From JALYGK01 sp036259835 (GTDB lineage Bacteria; Actinomycetota; UBA4738): DNA of 64,000 nt. Numbering within the stretch: the first letter of the stretch is position 1; every line of letters starts with the position of its first letter. The DNA is taken from assembly GCA_036259835.1 (NCBI GenBank), contig DATABA010000025.1, positions 1 to 64,000 on the forward strand. The letters are read 5' to 3'. The notes beneath the pieces were generated by a model. That model was given only the letters and a program-made list of their open reading frames with translations. It ran no database searches and was not told the origin of the DNA. A program made the translations under genes and the position numbers. Positions 17,786 to 26,707 of the stretch are shown here, piece after piece.

Positions 17786-18001
17786 GTGGACTATCTGGAG
17801 GCCGCCCTCACGGTCCTCCGTGAAGAGGCGAAGCCGTTGCACTGGACGGTGATCCAGGACCTCGCCCTCAAGCGCGGATATCTCGATCCCTTCACACAGC
17901 GGGACATTCGTAAGCACCTTGTGGCGTCGCTGGCTCGAGCGGCGAAGAGTGGATTGGTCTTGAAGGAAGGGACGGGCGTCTACAGGTTGCCCGCCGATTG
18001 A
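17786..18001 (+). CDS. HARE-HTH-like small winged-helix protein
   Basis: A 71-residue protein from GTG 17786, two bases after the oxidoreductase stop, so probably coupled. The pattern AALTVLREEAKPLHWTVIQD followed by a basic helix and the end strand GLVLKEGTGVYRLPAD matches the HARE-HTH fold found in RNA polymerase delta subunits and some restriction enzymes. These domains are thought to contact nucleic acid. Here it stands alone. Function unknown. Confidence 0.65.
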   Translation: MDYLEAALTVLREEAKPLHWTVIQDLALKRGYLDPFTQRDIRKHLVASLARAAKSGLVLKEGTGVYRLPAD

Positions 18002-18008
18002 GCTCCGA

Positions 18009-19040
18009 TCACCGCACGGTGCTGAGGGAATCGAACACGCTCTCGGGCGTGGCGGAAGCGAACAGGATCGCGTGAACCTGGTGGAAGAACGGGAGCTCGA
18101 CTCCGGCCCGCTCGGCGACGGTCCCGATGTCGCGGGCGGAGTCCCACCCCTCCACGGTCATTCCGCGGTTGCCCATGTCCTCCAGAGCGGATTTCGGTTC
18201 GACCCCTTCCCCGATCATCTCGCCGAACAGCCGGTTCCTCCCACCGAGGCTCGTGACGAGCGTGTCGCCGATTCCCGCCAGCCCGAGGACGGTTTCTCGC
18301 CGTCCGCCCAGTGAGCTCACCAGCTCGGTCATCTCGTGGAAGGCCTTGGTGAACAGGGCACTCTTCGCATTCTCGTACCCCCGTCCGGAACCCTTCCCCA
18401 GTCCGTCCACGATCCCCATTCCGATGGCCGCCACGTTCTTGGCGACGGTGCAGTACTCGACGCCGACGACGTCATCCACCACCGCCACGTGCAACGTGCG
18501 CGAGCGAAACGAAGAGGCGGCCTTTTCGGCAATCGACACATCGGCGGAAGCGAACACGGCGGCGGTCGGAAGCCCTTCGGCCACTTCGCCGGCCAGGCAC
18601 GGTCCGCCGACCGAGATGACCTGGTCGTGTCCGACCTCCTCCACGAAGACCTCGGACATTCGTTTCCCGGTATCGGGCTCCAGTCCCTTCGCCACCCCGA
18701 CAACGAGCGGAATGTCGTCACAGCCCTTCTTGACGAGCTGAGCCAGGTTGCGAGCGCCACCGGAATGCGCCCCCATGACCGCGATCTCCATTCCCTCGCC
18801 AGCGCGTTCCAGGTCGTCGGGCCCCAGCACCTCCAGCGAGTCAGGAAGGTGCTCGGGCAACGCCGGATGGCGGCGCTCATCCAGCAAACGTCCGAGGACT
18901 TTGTCGTCGTAGGGACTCGCCCAGAGCCTCGTGTCGTTGTGCGCTCGGGCGAGATGCATGGCAAACGCGGTTCCCATCGCGCCGGCGCCGAAAACCGTGA
19001 TGCGGGTCACGCCCGGAGGATAATGGAGCGACGAAAACAT
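18009..19040 (-). CDS. gpsA: NAD(P)-dependent glycerol-3-phosphate dehydrogenase
   Basis: A 343-residue GpsA-type enzyme that reduces dihydroxyacetone phosphate to sn-glycerol-3-phosphate for phospholipid synthesis. It has the Rossmann fingerprint GAGAMGTAFAMHLA, the catalytic-lysine helix VAKNVAAIGMGIVDGLG, and the GLAGIGDTLVT...GGRNRLFGEMIGEG block. The middle is more divergent than in enterobacterial GpsA and resembles archaeal/actinobacterial versions. An in-frame GTG at 19010 directly precedes the first strand (TRITVFGAG) and may be the true start, removing ten residues. It is divergent from the response regulator at 19055. Confidence 0.87.
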   Translation of the reverse strand: MFSSLHYPPGVTRITVFGAGAMGTAFAMHLARAHNDTRLWASPYDDKVLGRLLDERRHPALPEHLPDSLEVLGPDDLERAGEGMEIAVMGAHSGGARNLAQLVKKGCDDIPLVVGVAKGLEPDTGKRMSEVFVEEVGHDQVISVGGPCLAGEVAEGLPTAAVFASADVSIAEKAASSFRSRTLHVAVVDDVVGVEYCTVAKNVAAIGMGIVDGLGKGSGRGYENAKSALFTKAFHEMTELVSSLGGRRETVLGLAGIGDTLVTSLGGRNRLFGEMIGEGVEPKSALEDMGNRGMTVEGWDSARDIGTVAERAGVELPFFHQVHAILFASATPESVFDSLSTVR

Positions 19041-19054
19041 TTGTTGGGGGGTCC

Positions 19055-19423
19055 ATGCCGTCGGGCAAGGTGCTCATCGTCGAAGACGACCCGGACCAGG
19101 CCGCGGCGCTCGGCGTTCACTTGCGAAGCTCGGGCTTCACCGTGATCACGGCCTCGGACGCCGGCGAAGCGGTTCCCGTGGCGGCGCGAGAAGGTCCGAA
19201 CGTCATCCTGCTCGACCTCGGTTTGCCCGGCGGCGGGGGACTGACGGCCCTCGCGCGATTGAGGTCCATGCCTCAGACCGCCAGGACTCCAGTGCTCGTG
19301 CTGAGCGGCTCGGGCGTTGACCCCGACTGGGCGATTGCCGCGGGTGCGAATGACTACTTCGAGAAGCCAGCGGATCCGGACACTGTGATTCGGTCCATCC
19401 AGAAGTTCATCGAAGGGCCGTGA
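19055..19423 (+). CDS. Stand-alone response-regulator receiver protein
   Basis: A 122-residue receiver domain with nothing attached. The acidic pocket is E10-D11-D12, the phosphoacceptor is D54 (LLDLGLPGG), and K104 (EKPAD) is present. Single-domain receivers act by protein contact, often as phosphate shuttles. It is transcribed toward, and lies next to, the sensor kinase genes on the other strand (19818-21554), its most likely partner. Confidence 0.9.
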   Translation: MPSGKVLIVEDDPDQAAALGVHLRSSGFTVITASDAGEAVPVAAREGPNVILLDLGLPGGGGLTALARLRSMPQTARTPVLVLSGSGVDPDWAIAAGANDYFEKPADPDTVIRSIQKFIEGP

Positions 19424-19441
19424 CGCGTCGGATCCGTACGC

Positions 19442-19828
19442 TCAGTGCAGCCCGAGCAACCGGCAAGCCGTAGGCACGAGCTCATCGGGGCGCGACTTCG
19501 GCAAGTAGGCGTCCACCGAATCCTCCTCGAGAGCTTTTCGGCGGATCTCGTCGTCGCCCGTGAACAGAATGATCTTTGCGCCTGGCGCCTCCTGTTTGAG
19601 AAGCGGGGCGGCTTCGAGGCCTGTCAACGGTCCGTCCAGGTTATGGTCCAGCACGATCAAATCAGGCTCTTCCGTCCGGGCCATCACGATCGCGTCTTCG
19701 GCTGACTCGGCCTCCGCGGCGACGGAGAAGCGCGGATCCTCGGAGAACAGCGTTCGGACGACCATGCGGCTGTCGGCGTCGTCCTCGACGATGGCGAAAA
19801 CGCGAACCGCCACGGCGTCAACGGACAT
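19442..19828 (-). CDS. Stand-alone response-regulator receiver protein
   Basis: A 128-residue receiver with E15-D16-D17, phosphoacceptor D61 (LIVLDHNLDG) and K111 (LPKSRPDE). ATG 19828 lies inside the end of the sensor kinase gene, an 11-base overlap, so kinase and receiver are co-translated. It has no output domain. The variant DHNLDG around the acceptor is seen in receivers associated with PAS kinases. It presumably takes phosphate from the adjacent kinase. Confidence 0.88.
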   Translation of the reverse strand: MSVDAVAVRVFAIVEDDADSRMVVRTLFSEDPRFSVAAEAESAEDAIVMARTEEPDLIVLDHNLDGPLTGLEAAPLLKQEAPGAKIILFTGDDEIRRKALEEDSVDAYLPKSRPDELVPTACRLLGLH

Positions 19829-21554
19829 GGCTTTCCTCTCTGGTGGACCGAGTCCGCGTCGATCCGTTGGCCCTCGGCAGTCGCAAGCAGAAGCACGAGC
19901 CTCGTGGGTGGTTGGGCTCATACCAGGTCGTTCCTCCGTTGGCCCGAGCAAGGCCGGCAACGATCGAAAGGCCCAGTCCCGTCCCTTTCTCGCGGTCGGT
20001 CGAGCCGTCCGGACGCGCGAACTTCTCCCACATCCGCGGGACGAAGTCTTCCGGGACACCACGCCCGTGGTCGCGAACGCGAATTTCAATCCATCCGTCG
20101 TCCTCTCTCGCTTCCACCTCGACCGGCCGCTCGCCGTACTTCAGCGCGTTCGTCACGTAGTTGGTGAGGATCCGCTCCAGATGGTCCGGGTCGGCGTGAA
20201 CCGACGCTGCAGGAATCCGCGTTTGAATGCCGTTCCCGAGGTCGGCGGTTCTCCCCAAGGCTTCGTGAACGGCCCGTTGGAGATCCACGGCCTCCTTATG
20301 GACGGTGACCTGCCCGGATTCGATCCGGGAGACGGTCAGGAGGTCCTCGACCAGCCTCGCGATCCGCCGAGCGGCTCGCTCGATGGCCGCGATGAACTCT
20401 CGTTTTTGTTCGTCGCTGGTCGAGTCCCAAGTCCGCGGGATGGCGGTCACGAACCCGAGAATCGTGGAAAGCGGCCCGCGAAGGTCGTGAGAGGCGATTG
20501 CGACGAAGTCCTTGAGCGTCTGGTTCGATTCCTCGAGCTTTCGGTTCGCCGTTTCGAGTCGGTCGGCGTATTGACGAAGAGCGCTCTCCAGCTCCTTACG
20601 CCGAGTGATATCGCGCGCGATGGTCGAGGCACCGGTCACTCGCCCTTCGTGGTCTCGAAGGGGCGAGATCGTAAGGGAAACGTGGAGTGCCCGTCCGTCC
20701 TTGGTGAGGCGAACCGTCTCGAACGACTGCACCCTGTCGCCGGCGCGGATTCGTTTCATGAATCCATCGATCTCATTTCGCCGGTCGGGTGGAGCGAGGA
20801 CGGTGACGGATTGACCGACGATCTCTTCCGCGGCGTATCCGTACATCCTGACCGCCCCTTCGTTCCAGCTGGTGACGGTGCCGTCGAGACTTGTCGTCAG
20901 AACCGCGTCGTCGGTCGACTCGACCACCGCAGCAAGACGCCTGGATCTCCCCCGAAACTCCTCGTTGAGCTTCCACGCCGCAATCGATGCGAGTCCCGCG
21001 CCGGCAATCATGAAGCCGTGGATGGCGGCCCATTTCCACGGATCCGCGATCGCGTTCGGGTGGTTGTAAACCGACTCGGGGTCGAGCGTGCCCGCCAGCC
21101 CGTGATGAATCGCCACGTACGCGACGGCGAGGAGGAAGGGAGTCCAGTCTTCGTAGAGGGAGAGCAGTACGACCATCACGAAGAAGTGGAAGTGGGCCTC
21201 GATGAAGCCACCCGACATGTGCACCAGAACAGCGGACGAGGTCAGCAATCCGGCCGAAACGAGCCCCGCCGGGATCTTTCGGCTTCGCCACGGCAAACTG
21301 GCGAGGAGCGCGAAGCTCGCGATGATGCTCGCCTCGAAGACGCTGTGGGCTGGGCTGAACCCCTGGACCACCCCGAAGATCGCGAGCCCCGGAGCGTGGA
21401 GCCACAGGATGGCCAGCATGGCACGGTGGCGGCGTTTCCAGACATCCTCCGGAAGCGTCTGGCCCGTTGGGAGGGCGTGTTTTAGGCGTGCGCCGGCATC
21501 TGCCAGCGCTCGGTGAAGCCCGGCAGGACGAGAGACGGAGGCGCCACGGCCCAT
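19818..21554 (-). CDS. PAS-domain sensor histidine kinase with HxH-type membrane module
   Basis: A 578-residue kinase. The N-terminal module (about residues 40-195) has five or six helices and the striking string HMSGGFIEAHFHFFV followed by LYEDWTPFLLAV and AIHHGL. A PAS domain follows (RLAAVVESTDDAVLTTSLDG, about 205-325), then a HisKA domain with phosphoacceptor H356 (ASHDLRGPL) and an ATPase domain with the N box NYVTNALKYG, G1 DHGRGVP and G2 GTGLGLSI. All catalytic parts are present. The clustered histidines in the membrane module suggest a metal or heme ligand, which is inference. It overlaps the receiver gene downstream and lies beside a NarL-type regulator. Confidence 0.92.
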   Translation of the reverse strand: MGRGASVSRPAGLHRALADAGARLKHALPTGQTLPEDVWKRRHRAMLAILWLHAPGLAIFGVVQGFSPAHSVFEASIIASFALLASLPWRSRKIPAGLVSAGLLTSSAVLVHMSGGFIEAHFHFFVMVVLLSLYEDWTPFLLAVAYVAIHHGLAGTLDPESVYNHPNAIADPWKWAAIHGFMIAGAGLASIAAWKLNEEFRGRSRRLAAVVESTDDAVLTTSLDGTVTSWNEGAVRMYGYAAEEIVGQSVTVLAPPDRRNEIDGFMKRIRAGDRVQSFETVRLTKDGRALHVSLTISPLRDHEGRVTGASTIARDITRRKELESALRQYADRLETANRKLEESNQTLKDFVAIASHDLRGPLSTILGFVTAIPRTWDSTSDEQKREFIAAIERAARRIARLVEDLLTVSRIESGQVTVHKEAVDLQRAVHEALGRTADLGNGIQTRIPAASVHADPDHLERILTNYVTNALKYGERPVEVEAREDDGWIEIRVRDHGRGVPEDFVPRMWEKFARPDGSTDREKGTGLGLSIVAGLARANGGTTWYEPNHPRGSCFCLRLPRANGSTRTRSTREESHVR

Positions 21555-21602
21555 CCATTGAACAATCGGCTGGTGACAGACGCCTTTTAAGGGCGTTTCC
21601 CG

Positions 21603-22307
21603 CTAGACGCTGACGGCGCCGTGTCGGAGTCCGAAGACGACGGCCTCAAGCTTGGAGTGGACCCCCAGCTTCGTCAGGATGTTCCGAACGTGCGTCTGCA
21701 CGGTCTGCGGGCTGATGAAGAGCTTGGCGGCGATTTCTTCGTTGCGGTGGCCCTCTCCGAGGAACTGCAAGATCTCACGTTCCCGTTCGGTCAGATGGCC
21801 GAGGAGCATCTGGGCCTCCCGGCGTTCCTCGCGTTCCCTGGCCACCTGGGGAAGCAGCCGGGCCAGCTCGGTCTGGTCGATGAGGATCTCGCCGGCGGCG
21901 GCGGCCTTGACGGACGAGAGAACTGCTTCCACGCCCTCGGTCTTGCGCAGGAAGCCCGACGCTCCTGCTTCAACGGCTTCGACCAGGAGCTCTTCACTCT
22001 CGTGCGCGGTCATGATGACGACGTTTGTGGGAGGCGAGACTTTCTTAATTTCCCTTGTCGCGTCGATGCCGGAAACGGCGCCGGGGAACTGGATGTCCAT
22101 CAACACGACATTGGGATGGTGCTGCTCGCAGAGGGTGATGGCTTCCTCGGGCGCATGCAGCGGCGGCGCCACGAGCCGTAGCGCGGGGTCGTTCTCGATC
22201 ACGGTCCTCAGTGTGTCGGTGAGAAGCCGGTGATCGTCACAGACGAGAACCGAGATGCCATCGCGGGCAGCTTCCTCAGCCAGCATGAACTCCTTCCAGT
22301 GCAGCAT
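21603..22307 (-). CDS. NarL/FixJ-type response regulator
   Basis: A 234-residue two-domain regulator: receiver with D24-D25 and phosphoacceptor D71 (VVLMDIQFPG), then a LuxR-type HTH (LTEREREILQFLGEGHRNEEIAAKLFISPQTVQTHV). A short helical linker rich in Arg/Glu joins them. The start is probably internal: the first 15 residues are atypical and another start near MLAEEAARDG is possible. It lies upstream of and in the same direction as the sensor kinase, so it is a likely DNA-binding output of that system. Confidence 0.92.
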   Translation of the reverse strand: MLHWKEFMLAEEAARDGISVLVCDDHRLLTDTLRTVIENDPALRLVAPPLHAPEEAITLCEQHHPNVVLMDIQFPGAVSGIDATREIKKVSPPTNVVIMTAHESEELLVEAVEAGASGFLRKTEGVEAVLSSVKAAAAGEILIDQTELARLLPQVAREREERREAQMLLGHLTEREREILQFLGEGHRNEEIAAKLFISPQTVQTHVRNILTKLGVHSKLEAVVFGLRHGAVSV

Positions 22308-22352
22308 CGATCCTACTGCCAGGTGCCTTCCGTTCTGCGAATCTCATCCGCC

Positions 22353-23273
22353 ATGAGCGTCGTTCGGCCGTACCAGGTCGTGCTCTTGGTGGTCGGCGTC
22401 GTGGCGGTCTCCTTTGCGGCCATCTTCATCAGGATCGCGGATGCGCCTGCACTGTCCACCGCCTTCTACCGGAACGCCATGGCCGCCGCGTTGTTCCTCC
22501 CCCTGGTCGTGGCGCAACGCAATGAGGTGCGCCGGCTCTCGTCGCGGCAATTGGCTATCGCGTTCTTGTCGGGAGCGCTCCTCGCCATGCATTTCGCCAC
22601 CTGGATCGCCTCGTTGTCGTTCACCACGGTCGCGGCGAGCGTCGTTCTGGTCACCACGTCGCCGATCTTCGTCGCCGCTGCCTCCAGGGTTCTGTTCGGC
22701 GAGCGAGTCGGAAACACCACCTTCATCGGCATTCTGATCGGCCTGGCCGGCGCGGCGATCGTCTCGGGCGGCGATTTCGGCATTTCGAAACGCGCCGCCG
22801 CCGGAGATCTCCTGGCGTTGGCGGGGGCGATCACCGCAGCGGGTTACTTGCTCGCGGGCCGGCGGCTCCGGTCGGAGATGTCGCTGTTTGCCTACGTGGG
22901 CGTGGTGTACACGACGTGCGCCGTGTTGCTCCTTCCCGCCGCAGCGCTGGGCGGACGCCTGACCGGCTTCTCGGGCAACACGTGGTTCATGTTTGTCCTG
23001 CTCGCCGTGATCCCGCAGGCGCTCGGACATACGGTCTTCAACTACTTGTTGAAGGACATGGACGCCAGCCTCGTGGCCATCTCCATCATGGGTGAGCCCG
23101 TGGGCTCCACGCTGTTGGCACTTGCGTTCTTCGGTGAGGTTCCTCCATTGACCGCAATCGTGGGAGGCGTGCTGATTTTGATCGGGATCTATGTCGCCGT
23201 TACCAAGCAACCCAAGTCATCGATCCCACCCGGCCCAGACCTGCCCGCATCATCGGACGCAACGAACACGTGA
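22353..23273 (+). CDS. EamA/DMT-family membrane transporter
   Basis: A 306-residue protein with ten predicted transmembrane helices in two EamA repeats (residues 8-138 and 150-285). Typical strings are FYRNAMAAALFLPLVV, WIASLSFTTVAASVVLVTTSPIFVAAASR in parts, and the repeat-2 end SIMGEPVGSTLLALAFFGEVPP. ATG 22353 is chosen since helix 1 follows directly. DMT transporters export metabolites such as amino acids, purines or sugars. Substrate unknown; the neighbours give no clue. Confidence 0.87.
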   Translation: MSVVRPYQVVLLVVGVVAVSFAAIFIRIADAPALSTAFYRNAMAAALFLPLVVAQRNEVRRLSSRQLAIAFLSGALLAMHFATWIASLSFTTVAASVVLVTTSPIFVAAASRVLFGERVGNTTFIGILIGLAGAAIVSGGDFGISKRAAAGDLLALAGAITAAGYLLAGRRLRSEMSLFAYVGVVYTTCAVLLLPAAALGGRLTGFSGNTWFMFVLLAVIPQALGHTVFNYLLKDMDASLVAISIMGEPVGSTLLALAFFGEVPPLTAIVGGVLILIGIYVAVTKQPKSSIPPGPDLPASSDATNT

Positions 23274-23332
23274 CCCTTCACGAGAGCGGGAAGTGACGAC
23301 CGTGTAGCGCCGCGTCGGGCTAACATTCGCGC

Positions 23333-25468
23333 ATGGGGAAAGCCCCGGTCGTCACCGACATCCGTGACAACCACGTCATCAAGCACAACCGGGCCTTCCT
23401 CCTTTCCAATCGCTTCGGCGACGTTCCCGAGGACAATCAGGCCGCGCTCGGGCTCTATTACCGGGACACGAGGTTTCTCTCCCGGCTCGAGCTGACGCTG
23501 GATGATCTCCAGCCGCTGCTCCTTCATTCCTCGACCGAGCGCAACTACTGGCAGATCGTGGAATTGGCGTACCCCATCGCCGTCATGGACCCGCAGGGCT
23601 TCGAACAGAAGGAGAACATCGGAATCTCCCGGAGCCGTCTCCTCGCCGACTCGCTGCTCGAGCGGATCGAAGTGGCGAATTACGGATCCGCCCAACGGGA
23701 GATCCGATTGCGGCTCCAGTTCGATGCGGATTTCCTCGATGTGTTCGAGGTCCGGGGTTTGGACCGAAGGACCAGCGACCCCGGGCAGCACCAAAAGACC
23801 GATGTCACCGGCGACACTGTCACCTTCAACTACGCCGGTTCGGATGGAGTGGCCCGGTCGACCGAGATTCGCTTGTCTCCGGCACCAGAGAAACTGACCG
23901 CAAACGAAGCCGTGTTCGAGTTCACGTTGGATCACGGCGACGAAACCCATTTGACGCTCGAGATCACCCCCATCATCGACGGCGAACGACGAGCCAGTCA
24001 GGAGTATCGCGAGGCGCGCCAGGATCTCGAACAGTCCTATGCCTCCTGGCGGAAACGGTGCACGAGGTTCAAGACCGGCAACACGCAGCTCACCGGTTTC
24101 CTCGAGCGTGCCGTCATCGACCTGCGAATGCTCCTGGCGGAAGACGACGACGGGGGGTTCCGGATCGACGCGGGCGTGCCGTGGTATTCGGCGTTGTTCG
24201 GCAGGGACGCCATCCTCACGGCTTACGAGTGCCTCGGTGTTAACCCGAACATCGCGTGGGGAGTTCTTCGGGCTCTGGCCTCCCAGCAGGGAAAAGAAGA
24301 CGACGACTGGCGGGAGGAGGAACCCGGAAAGATCCTCCACGAGGTGAGAGTTGGCGAGCTCGCCGGCTGCGGAGAGATTCCACACACGCCCTACTTCGGA
24401 TCGGTCGACACGACTCCGCTGTGGCTCGTGCTTCTCACCTACGCCTACGCCTGGACCGCAGACCTCGATGCCGTCCGTGAGCTGTGGCCGAACGCGCTGG
24501 CGGCTTTGGACTGGATCGACAAATACGGTGACAGCGACGGCGACGGCTTCGTCGAATATCAGCGGAGGTCGCCACGGGGACTGGATAACCAGGGATGGAA
24601 GGACTCCTGGAACGCGCTCATTCACCCGGATGGCACGCTTGCCGAGGGGCCGATCGCCCTGGTGGAGGTCCAGGGCTACGTGTATCAGGCCAAGGCCAGG
24701 ATGGCTCCACTCGCCAGAGCGGTCGGCGACGAAGAGCTTGCCGGCCGACTCGAGCGTGAGGCGGCGGAGCTCAAGCGGAAGTTCAACGACGTCTTCTGGA
24801 TGGAAGACCAGGGGTACTACGCGCTCGCTCTCGATCGGAACAAGCGACAGGTGACCACGATCACGTCGAACCCAGGACACGGCTTCTGGTCCGGCGTCAT
24901 CGACGACGAGAAGGCGCCCCGCGTGGCCCGGAAGCTCGTCTCTCCCGCCCTGTCGTCTGGGTGGGGTGTTCGAACCTTGGCGTCTCGCCAACAGGTCTAC
25001 GACCCCTTGGGATACCACAACGGTGCGATCTGGCCCCACGACAACGCGCTCATTGCTCATGGCCTGAAGCTCTACGGCTTCGACGTCGAGGCGATGAAGA
25101 TCGTCGATCAGCTCTCGGCGGCGGGTGCCAGTTTCCCGCTTGGGCGCTACCCCGAGCTCTTCTGCGGGTTCTCCCGCGATGACGTCCCCGTTCCGGTCGA
25201 GTACCCCGTGGCGTGCCGGCCACAGGCATGGGCGACCGGGGCTCCGCTCCTCATGGTTCGCTCCTACGGCGGGTTCACGGCGGACGCTCCTGCCGGTCGC
25301 CTGTACGTCGTACGACCCCAGCTCCCGGCGTGGCTGGACCGGGTGGACATCATCGGAATGCGGGTGGGTTCGGCGAGAGTGGACCTCAGCTTCACAGCCC
25401 GAGACGGCGTAACTGCCACGCAGGTCCCCCACAAGGAAGGTGAAGTCGAGGTGCTCATCCGCCAATGA
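23333..25468 (+). CDS. Glycogen-debranching-type amylo-alpha-1,6-glucosidase
   Basis: A 711-residue protein. The N-terminal beta domain (residues 10-240) starts NRAFLLSNRFGDVPEDNQAA and has LYYRDTRFLSRLEL, as in GDE_N_bis proteins. The C-terminal (alpha/alpha)6 barrel includes GVPWYSALFGRDAILTAYE, HEVRVGELAGCGEIPHTPYFGSVDTTP in pieces, DGDGFVEYQRRSPRGLDNQGWKDSWN, NPGHGFWSG and NGAIWPHDNALIAHGL. This family hydrolyses alpha-1,6 branches or related glucosides; acidic residues in FGRD and NQGWKDS are likely catalytic. No signal peptide, so cytoplasmic. Its stop overlaps the next start (ATGA). Confidence 0.87.
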   Translation: MGKAPVVTDIRDNHVIKHNRAFLLSNRFGDVPEDNQAALGLYYRDTRFLSRLELTLDDLQPLLLHSSTERNYWQIVELAYPIAVMDPQGFEQKENIGISRSRLLADSLLERIEVANYGSAQREIRLRLQFDADFLDVFEVRGLDRRTSDPGQHQKTDVTGDTVTFNYAGSDGVARSTEIRLSPAPEKLTANEAVFEFTLDHGDETHLTLEITPIIDGERRASQEYREARQDLEQSYASWRKRCTRFKTGNTQLTGFLERAVIDLRMLLAEDDDGGFRIDAGVPWYSALFGRDAILTAYECLGVNPNIAWGVLRALASQQGKEDDDWREEEPGKILHEVRVGELAGCGEIPHTPYFGSVDTTPLWLVLLTYAYAWTADLDAVRELWPNALAALDWIDKYGDSDGDGFVEYQRRSPRGLDNQGWKDSWNALIHPDGTLAEGPIALVEVQGYVYQAKARMAPLARAVGDEELAGRLEREAAELKRKFNDVFWMEDQGYYALALDRNKRQVTTITSNPGHGFWSGVIDDEKAPRVARKLVSPALSSGWGVRTLASRQQVYDPLGYHNGAIWPHDNALIAHGLKLYGFDVEAMKIVDQLSAAGASFPLGRYPELFCGFSRDDVPVPVEYPVACRPQAWATGAPLLMVRSYGGFTADAPAGRLYVVRPQLPAWLDRVDIIGMRVGSARVDLSFTARDGVTATQVPHKEGEVEVLIRQ

Positions 25469-26565
25469 GCCTGGAATGGCCTGAAGGGGAGACCGAGACC
25501 CGGCGTCTGTCGTTGGAGGCACTCGAAGAGGCCGCGCGGCAACGGCTGCCGCAAATGGTCTTCGACTATTACGCCGGCGGGGCCGGAGACGAGTGGACGC
25601 TCAGGGAGAACCGGCGAGCGTTCGACCGTTGGGTTCTTCGCCCACGGTTTCTGGTGGACGTGTCGAGCCCCGACCTCCGAACGACCGTCCTCGGTCAAGA
25701 AGTTCCGTTCCCCATCCTCATCGCGCCGACCGCCCTTCAACGCCTTGCCCACCCCGACGGAGAGCTCGCGACGGCACGGGCGGCTGCGAGCGTGGGCGCG
25801 TTGATGGTCGTCTCGACCATCGCCAGCGTGCGGCTCGAGGACATCGCTCGGACCGGCGTGCATCGGTGGTTTCAGCTGTACATCCACAAGGATCGCGACC
25901 TCACCGCCGAGCTCGTCAAGCGTGCCGACGCCGCCGGCTATGCCGCAATCGTGGTGACGGTCGACACGCCGTTCCTCGGGAGACGGATGCGGGACGAACG
26001 AAACCGGTTCGCCCTGCCGCCGGGCATCGGTCTGGCCAACCTGGCTGGGGTCCCCCTTCCCACAGACCCGGGCTCGAGTCTGTTCAGGTATTTCGCCTCT
26101 CAGCTCGATCCGGCTCTGACGTGGGAGGACATCGCGTGGGTCAGGTCCCTTTCACCGCTTCCCGTCGTCGTGAAGGGCGTACTGACGCCCGAGGACGCGG
26201 TGTTGTCCGTCGAAGCGGGAGTGGATGCGCTCATCGTCTCGAACCACGGAGGCAGACAACTGGACGGTGTGCTTGCCTCGATCGACGCGCTGCCAAGTGT
26301 TGCCGAAGCCGTTGACGGACGGGTCGAAGTGCTCATGGACAGCGGAGTTCGCCGGGGGACCGATGTATTGAAGGCGCTCGGGCTCGGGGCCCGCGCGGTC
26401 CTGGTTGGTCGGCCGCTCCTGTGGGGCCTCGCGACAGGAGGAGAGGAAGGAGTCCGAAGGGTTCTGGACTCGATGCGGGACGATCTCGCCCTGTCACTCG
26501 CGCTGGCCGGGCGGTCATCGGTTGAGGGGATCGATCGTTCGCTGGTTGCCCCGGCTCCCGGGTGA
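25465..26565 (+). CDS. FMN-dependent alpha-hydroxy-acid oxidase/dehydrogenase
   Basis: A 366-residue TIM-barrel flavoenzyme of the lactate/glycolate oxidase family, oxidising L-2-hydroxy acids. Features: FDYYAGGAGDEWTLRENR, PILIAPTALQRLAHPDGE, the FMN lysine in VVVKGV, the catalytic H261 with following Arg in SNHGGRQLD, DSGVRRGTDVLKALGLGA and GRPLLWGLA. No membrane-targeting insertion is seen, so it is probably a soluble oxidase or dehydrogenase. It overlaps the glucosidase gene by four bases. An intrinsic terminator overlaps its stop codon. Confidence 0.92.
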   Translation: MSLEWPEGETETRRLSLEALEEAARQRLPQMVFDYYAGGAGDEWTLRENRRAFDRWVLRPRFLVDVSSPDLRTTVLGQEVPFPILIAPTALQRLAHPDGELATARAAASVGALMVVSTIASVRLEDIARTGVHRWFQLYIHKDRDLTAELVKRADAAGYAAIVVTVDTPFLGRRMRDERNRFALPPGIGLANLAGVPLPTDPGSSLFRYFASQLDPALTWEDIAWVRSLSPLPVVVKGVLTPEDAVLSVEAGVDALIVSNHGGRQLDGVLASIDALPSVAEAVDGRVEVLMDSGVRRGTDVLKALGLGARAVLVGRPLLWGLATGGEEGVRRVLDSMRDDLALSLALAGRSSVEGIDRSLVAPAPG

Positions 26566-26575
26566 CCATTTTTTT
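26544..26575 (+). terminator. Intrinsic terminator overlapping the oxidase stop codon
   Basis: GGTTGCCC (26544-26551) pairs with GGGTGACC (26560-26567), two pairs being G-U, with an 8-base loop and a run of seven T (26569-26575) directly after. It ends the glucosidase/oxidase operon and insulates the peptide cluster downstream, which must therefore have its own promoter in 26576-26707. Confidence 0.75.
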
Positions 26576-26666
26576 GATCAATCCAAGCTAGTCCTCACGA
26601 GGGCTGCGGGCGTTTAGGGCCTCCAGGCAGGGGAAACCCTTAATTCATACGCACGGATCGGGGGAA

Positions 26667-26682
26667 CCTCCCGTACGGGAGG
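26667..26682. promoter_or_regulatory. Perfect 16-bp palindrome upstream of the peptide cluster
   Basis: CCTCCCGTACGGGAGG is a perfect inverted repeat 25 bases before the first gene of the cluster. It is preceded by GGGGGAA and lies in the only gap available for a promoter. It may be an operator for a dimeric regulator, or a hairpin in the leader RNA close to the ribosome site of the 63-residue gene. I could not identify a convincing -35/-10 pair. Confidence 0.5.
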
Positions 26683-26707
26683 AGAGGCGCTCAATCAAGG
26701 GACCCAT

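Noticed and set aside
19560..21485. A 641-residue open frame on the plus strand
   Set aside because: It is antisense to the sensor kinase, with no domain and biased composition.
23189..25522. A 777-residue open frame on the minus strand
   Set aside because: It lies opposite a clear glucosidase gene and has the Arg/Gly/Pro/His bias of an antisense frame in GC-rich DNA.
26600..26707. A riboswitch-like leader before the peptide cluster, because of two GGGGAA/AACC stretches
   Set aside because: I could not match the conserved core or the closing stem of any riboswitch class; only the 16-bp palindrome is solid.
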